Positions 1-7,377 of a stretch of 64,000 nucleotides of DNA are shown here, one piece after another. The stretch is taken from the NCBI RefSeq assembly GCF_039542055.1, contig NZ_BAABHK010000008.1, forward strand, positions 124,001 through 188,000, written 5' to 3'. The notes below the pieces were generated by a model. The model did not search any database. It had not been told where the DNA came from and was given only the letters and a program-made list of their open reading frames with translations. The translations under genes and the position numbers were made by a program. Source of the DNA: Actinoallomurus vinaceus. GTDB lineage: Bacteria; Actinomycetota; Actinomycetes; Streptosporangiales; Streptosporangiaceae. Numbering within the stretch: position 1 is the stretch's first letter; the number at the start of each line of letters is the position of its first letter.

Positions 1-954
1 CGGCGCGGTCGGTCGCGCCTGGGAGTGGGAGTCCCCCTCGGCCTGGCCGTCACCGGGGCGGCCGTCGCGGTCGCGCTGTCGGTCGGGTCGTCGGACCCGA
101 AGGCCGGGCGGCATGGCCCGCCCACCGGCCGCGACATCCTTCTCGCGGCGGCCACCGCCCTGGAGCACCGCCCGGACCTGACGACCGGACGGTACTGGCG
201 GGTCGTCGAGACCGGCCGGTACACGCTCGACGCCAAGAACGGCAGCGGGGAAGGTCCCATCGAGGTGCGGATGCGCGCCGGCATCTGGCTCGCCGGACCC
301 GGCGGGGGACGGAGCGTCGCGTACCGGCGGTGCCTCAGCGCCCGCCCCCTCACCGTGCAGGAGCGGGCGGATCAGGGCGGCCTGCCGTCTCAGGGGTGGC
401 CGGCGTACTCCACCGCCGCGCGGATCTGCGCCGCCGGGTCCGGACCGGCGGAGAAGGACGCCGGCCTCACCGCCGCCACCGACTATCGCATCGCGGACGT
501 CGCGGTCTCGCCGATCTGGCTGGACAACCTGTCGCCGGACCCTGCCGTGCTGCGACGCCAGATCGATGCGAAACTCGCGACGGCGCACCAGGGCGGCCTG
601 GCCGTGTACGGGCACATCGTCCTCCCGCAGCTGATGACCGACCTGCCGATCCGTCCGGAGATCCGCGCGGCCGTCCTGCGGATGATGGCCGGCCTGCCGG
701 GCGTACGGGCGTCGGGCAAGGTCATGGACGCGCTGGACCGGACGGGCGAGGGCGTCGTGATCAGCGGACTCGGTCTCGGCGCGACCGAGCTGCGCTGGAT
801 CATCGAGCCCGGCACCGGCCGCGTGCTGGGCGTCCAGGAGGTCGTCACCGGCGCGGGCCGCCGTCCGGCGGGATCGGTGGTGGCCGAGAGGGTGTACACG
901 TCGGTGGGCTGGACCAACGAGGCGCCCGACCCCGAGACGTCGGGTCTCCAATGA
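1..954 (+). CDS. CU044_5270-like membrane-anchored protein, 5'-truncated
   Basis: The reading frame is open to the left edge, with basic residues (RRGRSR) running into a hydrophobic segment ending near the codons at 105, so the true start lies outside the window; the GTG at 25 would fall inside the membrane segment. What remains is an extracytoplasmic domain of about 280 residues that resembles the other two CU044_5270-type proteins here (2423-3577 and 27409-28416): the LLAAATALEHRP stretch, then a TGRYWR strand, and late LGLGATELRWIIEPGTG and SVVAERVYTSVGWT blocks. In actinomycetes this family lies immediately downstream of ECF sigma genes and may be an anti-sigma or sensor partner (inference). 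A sigma gene may therefore lie just left of the window. No catalytic motif is seen. Confidence 0.75.
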   Translation, partial: RRGRSRLGVGVPLGLAVTGAAVAVALSVGSSDPKAGRHGPPTGRDILLAAATALEHRPDLTTGRYWRVVETGRYTLDAKNGSGEGPIEVRMRAGIWLAGPGGGRSVAYRRCLSARPLTVQERADQGGLPSQGWPAYSTAARICAAGSGPAEKDAGLTAATDYRIADVAVSPIWLDNLSPDPAVLRRQIDAKLATAHQGGLAVYGHIVLPQLMTDLPIRPEIRAAVLRMMAGLPGVRASGKVMDALDRTGEGVVISGLGLGATELRWIIEPGTGRVLGVQEVVTGAGRRPAGSVVAERVYTSVGWTNEAPDPETSGLQ

Positions 955-966
955 GCGCACGGCAGG

Positions 967-1650
967 TCACTGCCGGTAGATGTAGCAGAGGCCGCCGGGC
1001 TGCAGGATCCGCGCCAGCGTCGTCGCCGGCAACGTGTGCGTGCCACCCGTGTCCGGCGACGGATCGAAAACGGTGACGGTCCCCTTCGCCCGGTCGTAGC
1101 CGTACGCGACGATCAAGTGTCCGACCTTGTGGGCGCCCGGCTCGATGCCCTTGTTCCAGGGGAGGCGCTCCCACCAGACCATGAGGACCGGTGCGCGCCG
1201 AAGGACGCCGACGTCGTACCCCACGTCTCGCAGCAGGAAGTCGGGACGGATCCCCGACCAGCCCTCGGCGGCGAGCAGGTAAGGGGTGTCGTACAGGTAG
1301 TCCCGGAGCGTGTGCATGATGTCGTCGCCGTCCGTGCCTTCGCGGGGCTTCGACTTCATCTTGCGGATCAGCGTCGACTGCCGGACCTTCATCCCGAACG
1401 TCGACAGGCTCACGACGCCCGCCGCGGGCGAGCTGTCGTACGACGGCGCCTGGTACTCCTTCGTGATCCGGAGCCGGTAGGAGACCGGCGGCTCCGGAGA
1501 GGCCGGGGACGGCGATGCGCTCGGCGTGGACGCCTGGGCGACGGGACGCGTCCGGTCCGCCGAGCCTCGGGTCTCCACGACGGCGACGGTGCAGGCCGCG
1601 GCGACGGCGGCGGCTGCCGCGACACCGGCCGTCCACCGTCGACGCGACAC
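967..1650 (-). CDS. Secreted C39-like papain-fold protein without catalytic Cys
   Basis: This 227-aa protein has a signal or membrane segment at residues 8-25 (Cys20 in VAAAC is a weak lipobox), a Ser/Pro-rich linker (40-56) and a C39_2-type domain. Family members start the domain with a Q-x-x-x-x-C-G-P-A motif. Here the matching stretch is YQAPSYDSSPAAG (66-78), so Ser73 replaces the nucleophilic Cys. The downstream His (GHLIVAYGYD, His178) and Asp (VFDPSP, Asp196) are kept. It may bind peptides without cleaving them, or it may be a Ser variant; hydrolysis is not assumed. It is convergent with the truncated gene to the left and divergent from the sigma gene at 1810. Confidence 0.7.
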   Translation of the reverse strand: MSRRRWTAGVAAAAAVAAACTVAVVETRGSADRTRPVAQASTPSASPSPASPEPPVSYRLRITKEYQAPSYDSSPAAGVVSLSTFGMKVRQSTLIRKMKSKPREGTDGDDIMHTLRDYLYDTPYLLAAEGWSGIRPDFLLRDVGYDVGVLRRAPVLMVWWERLPWNKGIEPGAHKVGHLIVAYGYDRAKGTVTVFDPSPDTGGTHTLPATTLARILQPGGLCYIYRQ

Positions 1651-1809
1651 CTTACTTCTCCCCCGTACGACCGATCAGTGGCGCAATGATCACATCGTCC
1701 GGACAGCGGCTGCATCGGTTTTCATCGACGTCGAAACCCAGGGGAAGGGGACCGGGCGCTGCGGGGGAGAAGGGATGACCGTCATCCACGCCAATAGATA
1801 AGGCATCAG

Positions 1810-2430
1810 ATGAAGGAGCCCCCCACGGCCGCTCCCCCCGACGTCGGACCGGACGCCCGGACCGACGCTTCGGTGATCGAGCGGTCCTGGCATGACCCGG
1901 AGTGGTTCGGCGTGATCTTCGACGCGTACTTCGCGGAGATCCACGGTTACGTCGCCCGACGGCTCGACCCACAGGCCGCCGACGACATCGCGTCCGAGAC
2001 CTTCCACGCCGCGTTCCGGCAGCGGAAGAGGTTCGACCTGTCACGGGGAAGCGCCCGGCCCTGGCTGTACGGCATCGCGACGAATCTCATCGCCAAGCAC
2101 CGGCGCTCGGAGGCACGGAAGTTCCGCGCGCTGGGACGGCTGAGCGGCGAACGCTCCGCCGACGGTCACGAGGACCGGGTCGTCACCAGGGTGAGCGCCC
2201 AGCACATGAAGGGCCGCCTTGCGCGGGTCGTCGGCGACCTGCCCGCCGACCAGCGTGACGTGCTGCTGCTCGTCGTCCTGGCCGGACTCAGTTACGAGGA
2301 GGCGGCGCAGGCGCTGGACGTGCCGTACGGAACGGTCGCCTCGCGGTTCAGCAGGGCTCGGCAGAAACTGCGCAGGGCGCTGGGTGGAGTCGATCCCATG
2401 GTCGATCAGGAAGGACCCACCGATGGATGA
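1810..2430 (+). CDS. ECF RNA polymerase sigma factor
   Basis: This 206-aa sigma-70 family protein directs RNA polymerase to a small regulon. Region 2 lies at about residues 30-100, with DDIASETFHAAFRQR (the -10 recognition helix area) and the WLYGIATNLIAKHRR block. Region 4 lies at about 138-192, with LPADQRDVLLLVVLAGLSY and a helix-turn-helix EAAQALDVPYGTVASR. No extra C-terminal SnoaL-like domain is present. The stop overlaps the start of the next gene by 8 bp, indicating translational coupling to a CU044_5270-type partner that probably controls it. The same arrangement recurs at 28419-29006/27409-28416. The target promoter is unknown. Confidence 0.92.
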   Translation: MKEPPTAAPPDVGPDARTDASVIERSWHDPEWFGVIFDAYFAEIHGYVARRLDPQAADDIASETFHAAFRQRKRFDLSRGSARPWLYGIATNLIAKHRRSEARKFRALGRLSGERSADGHEDRVVTRVSAQHMKGRLARVVGDLPADQRDVLLLVVLAGLSYEEAAQALDVPYGTVASRFSRARQKLRRALGGVDPMVDQEGPTDG

Positions 2431-3577
2431 ACTGCAGGCCGTACGGGAGCTGTTCCCCGAGGCCGCGCCACCGAAGGCCCGAGTGGCCGCCCAGGCTCGG
2501 CTGCGGGCGACCGGTGCCGGTCGGCGCCGTACGCCACGACTGCGCTGGGCCCTGCCCGGCTTCGGCCTGGTCGCCGCGGCGACCGCGGTCGCGCTGGCCG
2601 TGGGCACGACGGGCGGCGCGCCGAAGCAGTCGGATCCGCAGATGCCGCTCGGCGGCAAGGCCGTGTTCCTGGCCGCGGCGGAGAAGGCCGAGAGCCAGCC
2701 GATGGGCGGCTACTGGTACTCCGACCAGATCTCCGGAGCGTCGTACCTCCTCAAAGAGGGGTACGCCATCATCGGAGCGCACATGGAGACCTTCGAGTGG
2801 ACCGGAGCCTCCAAGGGCCGCGGCGGCCGCTTCTACGGGCGGGACCTGCCCGCACGGCCGGTGACCCCGGAGGACGAGGCCGCCTGGCGCCGGGCGGGGG
2901 CGCCGACGAGCTTCCGCGTCCAGTCGAACGGCTCCTCCATGACGTACACGCGTCGCGCGAGCCGTTGGGAGGAGGACAAGGGAGGGCGGCGGCCCGGTGG
3001 CCGTTTCCCCCTTAGGGGCGGGGAGCTGACGACACAGGAGGTGCTCCGGCTTCCCACCGATCCGGAGACGTTGGCGAACCGGTTCTTGACCATGCCTGCA
3101 CCGAAGTGGCCCCCGGGTGCGAGCGCGAGCCGGGCGCCGAACAGACTGGCTCCGGTGAGCAACGCGTACAAGCTCGAGCTGGCGGCGAACATGTTCGAGG
3201 GCGCGCCGCTGCCGCCGAAGGTACGCGCCGGGTTGATGCGCGCGCTGGTCGTACAGTCCGGTGTGCACACCATCGAGACGGCGACCGACGCACTGGGCCG
3301 CCAGGGCGTCGCCCTCGCTGTCGACCAGCCGTCGTGGGGCTGGTCGCCTGGGCCCGGTGGGCGCCTTGTCCGGAAGGAGCACGGCTACCGCGAGCAGGTA
3401 CAACTCATCTTCGACAAGAGCACGGGGGCGCTCCTGGCCGACCAGACCGTTCTTCTGACCCCCGGTGCCGAGTACCGGGACCGCAAGCCCGGCTTCGTGA
3501 TCGATTACCAGCTGACGCGGAGCTCAGGCTGGACGGACCACCGGCCGTCCCCGCCGTCGGCTCTGCCGTTCAAGTGA
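2423..3577 (+). CDS. CU044_5270 family protein, probable partner of the upstream ECF sigma
   Basis: The ATG at 2423 overlaps the sigma stop by 8 bp and is preceded by AGGAAGG, giving 384 aa; longer in-frame starts lie deep inside the sigma gene. Residues 1-35 are cytoplasmic and rich in Arg. Residues 42-62 (LPGFGLVAAATAVALAVG) form one membrane helix, and the remaining ~320 residues are outside the cell, with LEHR-like, GGYWYSDQ, and late GVALAVDQPSWGW and QVQLIFDKSTGALLADQ blocks. This topology fits a membrane-bound anti-sigma or sensor, but the cytoplasmic part is short and no anti-sigma motif such as HxxxCxxC is visible. The role is inferred from coupling only. Confidence 0.85.
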   Translation: MDELQAVRELFPEAAPPKARVAAQARLRATGAGRRRTPRLRWALPGFGLVAAATAVALAVGTTGGAPKQSDPQMPLGGKAVFLAAAEKAESQPMGGYWYSDQISGASYLLKEGYAIIGAHMETFEWTGASKGRGGRFYGRDLPARPVTPEDEAAWRRAGAPTSFRVQSNGSSMTYTRRASRWEEDKGGRRPGGRFPLRGGELTTQEVLRLPTDPETLANRFLTMPAPKWPPGASASRAPNRLAPVSNAYKLELAANMFEGAPLPPKVRAGLMRALVVQSGVHTIETATDALGRQGVALAVDQPSWGWSPGPGGRLVRKEHGYREQVQLIFDKSTGALLADQTVLLTPGAEYRDRKPGFVIDYQLTRSSGWTDHRPSPPSALPFK

Positions 3578-3588
3578 CCGTCGCGTCC

Positions 3589-3619
3589 GCGTCCCGTGCC
3601 TGGTCAGGGCGCGGGACGC
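3589..3619 (+). terminator. Hairpin after the sigma operon
   Basis: GCGTCCCG at 3589-3596 pairs with CGGGACGC at 3612-3619, 12 bp past the stop of the CU044_5270 gene. There is no strong T-run, as is usual in high-GC actinomycetes. Confidence 0.55.
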
Positions 3620-3768
3620 TCGCATCCTCGGTGTCCGGATCGCGGCGGTCAGTGCGGTGATGGGCAGTGAAGCTACTGCTCGGTAGACTCTTGGGGTCCC
3701 AAGTCGATGGCTGTCAGTCGCGAGCCGTACGCTGATTGCCAACGCCGTACCTTCAGGAGGACGGAACA

Positions 3769-5910
3769 TTGGTTCTCAGGTTGATCATCGGGCTTGCCGC
3801 AACGGTGGTCGCGCTGGTGTTCGCCGTGCGGCGGGTCCTGTTCCTCTACAGGCTCGCGACGAACGGCCAGCCCGCCCCCGACCGCATCGCGCTCGCCAAG
3901 TCGAGCGTCGGTGAGGACGTCAAGCTCCAGGCCGTCGAGGTCTTCGGGCAGCGCAAGCTGCTCAAGTGGACCGTGCCCGGCCTCGCCCACTTCTTCGTCA
4001 TGTGGGCGTTCTTCATCCTCGCCACCGTCTACCTCGAGGCGTACGGCGCGCTGTTCTTCGGGCTGGACTTCCACATCCCGCTGGTCGGCACGTGGGGCGT
4101 GCTCGGCTTCCTGCAGGACTTCATCGCGGTCGCCGCGCTGCTCGGCCTGGTCGCCTTCGCGATCATCCGGGTCAAGAACTCCCCGAAGAAGCTCGACCGC
4201 AAGTCCCGGTTCAAGGGCTCGCACCTCGGCGGGGCCTGGCTCGTCCTGTTCATGATCTTCAACGTGATCTGGACGATGTTCCTGTTCCGGGGCGCGGGCG
4301 TGGCCACCGGCAACTTCCCGTACGGGAACGCGGCGTTCATGTCGCATCTGGTCGGCAGCGGTCTCAAGGGGCTGGGTCACGACACCGCCGAGGCACTGGA
4401 GTCGGTCGGCCTGCTCCTGCACATCGGCGTGATGCTGGTCTTCCTGCTGATCGTGCTGAACTCCAAGCACCTGCACATCTTCCTCGCGCCGCTCAACGTC
4501 CTGTTCAAGCGCCGCCCGGACGGCCTGGGCCCGGTCCAGCCGATGATGAGCGACGGAAAGCCGATCGACTTCGAGGAGGCCGACCCGGACGAGGACACCT
4601 TCGGCCGCGGCAAGATCGAGGACTTCACCTGGAAGGGCTACCTCGACTTCGCCTCCTGTACCGAGTGCGGCCGCTGCCAGTCGCAGTGCCCCGCCTGGAA
4701 CACCGGCAAGCCGCTGTCGCCGAAGACCCTCATCATGGACCTGCGCGACCACGCGCTGGCCAAGGCGCCGTACATCTTCGCCTCCGAGGAGGAGCAGGCG
4801 AACCTCCCCGAGGACGTCCTCAAGGAGGCCGGCCGGCCGCTCGTCGGCGGGGCGGACGTGAACGGCGTGATCGACCCGGACGTCCTGTGGTCCTGCACCA
4901 ACTGCGGCGCCTGCGTCGAGCAGTGCCCGGTGGACATCGAGCACATCGACCACATCGTCGACATGCGCCGCTACCAGGTGATGATCGAGTCGAGCTTCCC
5001 GTCCGAGGCGGGCGTGATGCTCAAGAACCTCGAGAACAAGGGCAACCCCTGGGGCATGTCCGAGATGAAGCGCCTCGACTGGATCGAGGAGCTCGACTTC
5101 GAGGTCCCGGTCGTCGAGGAGAAGATGCCGGAGGACACCGAGTACCTCTTCTGGGTGGGCTGCGCCGGCGCCCTCGAGGACCGCGCGAAGAAGACCACCA
5201 AGGCCATCGCGGAGCTGCTGCACATCGCGGGCGTGAAGTTCGCGGTGCTCGGCCCGATGGAGGCCTGCTCCGGTGACCCGGCCCGCCGCCTGGGCATGGA
5301 GTTCGTCTTCCAGATGCTCGCCCAGCAGAACGTCGAGACGCTCAACGAGGCGGGCGTCAAGAAGATCGTGGCGTCCTGCCCGCACTGCTTCAACACGCTC
5401 GCCAACGAGTACCCGCAGCTCGGCGGCACGTACGAGGTCGTGCACCACACGCAGCTGCTGTCGCACCTGGTCGAGACCGGCAAGCTCACGCCGGTCACAC
5501 CGATCGACGAGAAGATCACCTACCACGACCCGTGCTTCCTCGGCCGGCACAACAAGGTGTACGCCCAGCCGCGCGACATCATGGCCCAGGTGCCCGGCGT
5601 CCAGACGCAGGAGATGCACCGCTGCAAGGAGCGGGGCTTCTGCTGCGGCGCGGGCGGCGCGCGGATGTGGATGGAGGAGCGCATCGGCAAGCGCATCAAC
5701 ACCGAGCGCGTCGAAGAGGCGCTGGAGACCGACCCGGACACCGTCTCCACGGCCTGCCCGTTCTGCCTCGTCATGCTCGGCGACGCCATCAACGAGAAGA
5801 AGAACACCGGTGACGCGAAGGAGTCGCTCGAGGTCGTCGACGTCGCCCAGCTGCTGATCAAGTCGGTGAAGGGCGAGCCCGCCGAGCCCGCCTCCGCGGC
5901 CGCCGAGTAG
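3769..5910 (+). CDS. EtfD-like membrane (Fe-S) oxidoreductase (heterodisulfide reductase-related)
   Basis: The start chosen is TTG 3769, with AGGAGG at 3755-3760 placed 8 bp before it; a TTG at 3736 is in frame but has no such site. The 713-aa protein has about six N-terminal membrane helices in a NarI/HdrE-like cytochrome b fold (residues 1-250). Two 4Fe-4S ferredoxin motifs follow, CTECGRCQSQCP (297-308) and CTNCGACVEQCP (376-387), then two CCG cysteine-rich domains with VGCAGA (Cys465), CPHC (537-540) and CCGAGG (625). This is the domain order of mycobacterial EtfD (Rv0338c), proposed to pass electrons from EtfBA to the quinone pool during fatty-acid oxidation; transfer of that role here is inference. 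No etfBA gene is in the window. Confidence 0.9.
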   Translation: MVLRLIIGLAATVVALVFAVRRVLFLYRLATNGQPAPDRIALAKSSVGEDVKLQAVEVFGQRKLLKWTVPGLAHFFVMWAFFILATVYLEAYGALFFGLDFHIPLVGTWGVLGFLQDFIAVAALLGLVAFAIIRVKNSPKKLDRKSRFKGSHLGGAWLVLFMIFNVIWTMFLFRGAGVATGNFPYGNAAFMSHLVGSGLKGLGHDTAEALESVGLLLHIGVMLVFLLIVLNSKHLHIFLAPLNVLFKRRPDGLGPVQPMMSDGKPIDFEEADPDEDTFGRGKIEDFTWKGYLDFASCTECGRCQSQCPAWNTGKPLSPKTLIMDLRDHALAKAPYIFASEEEQANLPEDVLKEAGRPLVGGADVNGVIDPDVLWSCTNCGACVEQCPVDIEHIDHIVDMRRYQVMIESSFPSEAGVMLKNLENKGNPWGMSEMKRLDWIEELDFEVPVVEEKMPEDTEYLFWVGCAGALEDRAKKTTKAIAELLHIAGVKFAVLGPMEACSGDPARRLGMEFVFQMLAQQNVETLNEAGVKKIVASCPHCFNTLANEYPQLGGTYEVVHHTQLLSHLVETGKLTPVTPIDEKITYHDPCFLGRHNKVYAQPRDIMAQVPGVQTQEMHRCKERGFCCGAGGARMWMEERIGKRINTERVEEALETDPDTVSTACPFCLVMLGDAINEKKNTGDAKESLEVVDVAQLLIKSVKGEPAEPASAAAE

Positions 5911-5921
5911 GGCCGTACGCG

Positions 5922-5953
5922 AAGGGCCCGTCACCGGTCGGTGACGGGCCCTT
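5922..5953 (+). terminator. Bidirectional terminator hairpin
   Basis: A perfect 14-bp stem (AAGGGCCCGTCACC with its complement) and a GGTC loop lie between two convergent genes. It carries A-rich/T-rich ends on both strands, so it can serve both. Confidence 0.85.
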
Positions 5954-5959
5954 GCCGCG

Positions 5960-6511
5960 TTACGGGAGGAGGTCGGTGACCAGGGCCACCGCCTCATCCA
6001 GCTCACGCCGGTCCTGTAGGCGGCTGAAGTGCACGCCGTCCGGGGTGACCAGGGCCTTGGCGCCCAAGTGTTCGGCGAAGAGCCGGACGTGTACCAGCGG
6101 GTCGGGCGTCAGCACCGGGTCGTCGATGGCGACCAGCACCCGGAACGCCTTGGCGGCGCGGCGGATGCGGTCCCAGTCGAAGCCGCCCTCGAAGAACGCG
6201 GCGAGCTGGTCGTAACCGACCTCGTGGGCCATGGAGGCGACGAGCACGACACCGGCGTACGGCTCGCCGTCGTGTTGCTCCAGGACGCGCAGCAGGGTGA
6301 CGCCGCCGAGGCTGTGGCCGACCAGGACCGTGTCGGCGGGATCGGTCACCTCGGCGGTGACGGCCTTGAACCAGGGTTCGGGCTGCGGCGCCTCAGGGTC
6401 GGGTAGCTGCGGCACTCGCACGTCGTGGCCGGGGAGCCGGCGGACCAGGTGCCCGTACCAGGCCTGATCGGGAGAGCTTGCGTACTCGTGGGAGATGACG
6501 ATGCGGCTCAT
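5960..6511 (-). CDS. RBBP9/YdeN-family alpha/beta hydrolase
   Basis: This 183-aa serine hydrolase has the nucleophile elbow GHSLGG at about residues 66-71, an acid residue in AIDDPVLTP and a catalytic His in DGVHFS near the C-terminus. The length and the early HEYASSPDQAWYGHL segment fit the RBBP9/YdeN group of small intracellular hydrolases, whose substrates are mostly unknown. The ATG at 6511 is preferred over the adjacent GTG at 6514. It is divergent from the TetR gene with an operator-like inverted repeat between them, so it is the likely target of that repressor. Confidence 0.88.
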   Translation of the reverse strand: MSRIVISHEYASSPDQAWYGHLVRRLPGHDVRVPQLPDPEAPQPEPWFKAVTAEVTDPADTVLVGHSLGGVTLLRVLEQHDGEPYAGVVLVASMAHEVGYDQLAAFFEGGFDWDRIRRAAKAFRVLVAIDDPVLTPDPLVHVRLFAEHLGAKALVTPDGVHFSRLQDRRELDEAVALVTDLLP

Positions 6512-6519
6512 CACAGGTC

Positions 6520-6549
6520 CAATCGAATCGCTACGTTTCGTTTCGATTG
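6520..6549. promoter_or_regulatory. Probable TetR operator between hydrolase and regulator
   Basis: Arms CAATCGAA (6520-6527) and TTCGATTG (6542-6549) are perfectly complementary with a 14-bp spacer. The site lies in the 62-bp divergent promoter region, where a TetR dimer could repress both genes. Confidence 0.6.
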
Positions 6550-6573
6550 AAAATTAGAACTAGAGTGATCCGC

Positions 6574-7209
6574 ATGTCAACCGAGCGCAGGGGAGGCCGC
6601 ACCCGCAGCCCCGAGGCCCATCAGGCCGTGCTGTCCGCCACCGCCGAGCTGCTGGAGGAACACGGCTACCAGGCGCTGACCATCGAGAAGATCGCCGAGC
6701 GGTCCGGGGTCGCCAAGAGCACGATCTATCGATGGTGGCGCTCCCGCCCCGAACTGGTGATGGAGGCCTACACCCAGGTCGTGGCGCGGCGGATGCCCGA
6801 CCCTGACACCGGCACGGTCGAGGGCGACCTCACCGAGTTCGTCAGCCGGCTCTACCGCGTCACCGAGTATCCGGTGCGGGTACGGGCGCTACGCGGGCTG
6901 ATGGCCGAGGCTCAGCTCGACCCGGACTTCCGCGACCCGTTCCGTACCTGGGTCGACAGCCGCCGCGCCGTCGTGGCCGCCATGCTGGAACGCGGGATCG
7001 AACGCGGCGAACTCCGCGAGGACCTTGACCTCGGCCACACCGTCGACCTGATCTTCGGCCCCTTCTGGTACCGGCTCCTGGTTGGCCATGAGCCCCTCGA
7101 TCCGGCCGACGCGCCGACGCACATGGCCAACCTGCTGGGCGGCCTGCGATCCATAGAAAAAGGCGGTGCCACCTCGGGGGAGCGGGGATTTGAGGTGACA
7201 CCGCCCTGA
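6574..7209 (+). CDS. TetR/AcrR family transcriptional regulator
   Basis: The ATG at 6574 gives 211 aa; a longer frame would run into the operator. The N-terminal helix-turn-helix (about residues 18-64) reads LTIEKIAERSGVAKSTIYRW. The C-terminal ligand domain shows the RALRGLMAEAQLDPDFRDPF block typical of the TetR_C_16-like actinobacterial group. It is likely autoregulated and controls the divergent hydrolase through the repeat at 6520-6549. The ligand is unknown. Confidence 0.9.
   Translation: MSTERRGGRTRSPEAHQAVLSATAELLEEHGYQALTIEKIAERSGVAKSTIYRWWRSRPELVMEAYTQVVARRMPDPDTGTVEGDLTEFVSRLYRVTEYPVRVRALRGLMAEAQLDPDFRDPFRTWVDSRRAVVAAMLERGIERGELREDLDLGHTVDLIFGPFWYRLLVGHEPLDPADAPTHMANLLGGLRSIEKGGATSGERGFEVTPP
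7162..7205 (+). terminator. Hairpin overlapping the tetR stop
   Basis: GGCGGTG-C-CACCTC pairs with GAGGTG-A-CACCGCC (one mismatch, 16-nt loop), inside the last codons of the TetR gene. Confidence 0.55.
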
Positions 7210-7343
7210 CGCACCCACCTCGATGTGACGAAGACCACAAGGATCTACGTCAACCGGATTGGTCGGTAACGCGTCGTCCGAAACTATCGACTTTGCTCCT
7301 GGTTGGCCACCCGTTGTGGAAGAAATCACTGGGGCGGCTCGGT

Positions 7344-7370
7344 GCCGGGCCCCTGATGACAGGGCCCGGC
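7344..7370 (-). terminator. Terminator hairpin of the betaine transporter operon
   Basis: A perfect 9-bp stem, GCCGGGCCC and its complement with a 9-nt loop, lies 8 bp beyond the stop of the permease/binding-protein gene. Confidence 0.7.
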
Positions 7371-7377
7371 GGCCGGA

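Noticed and set aside
3673..6006. 777-codon minus-strand frame opposite the iron-sulfur reductase
   Set aside because: Shadow of a high-GC gene: extreme His, Asp, Arg, Val and Leu content, while the plus strand has complete iron-sulfur motifs.
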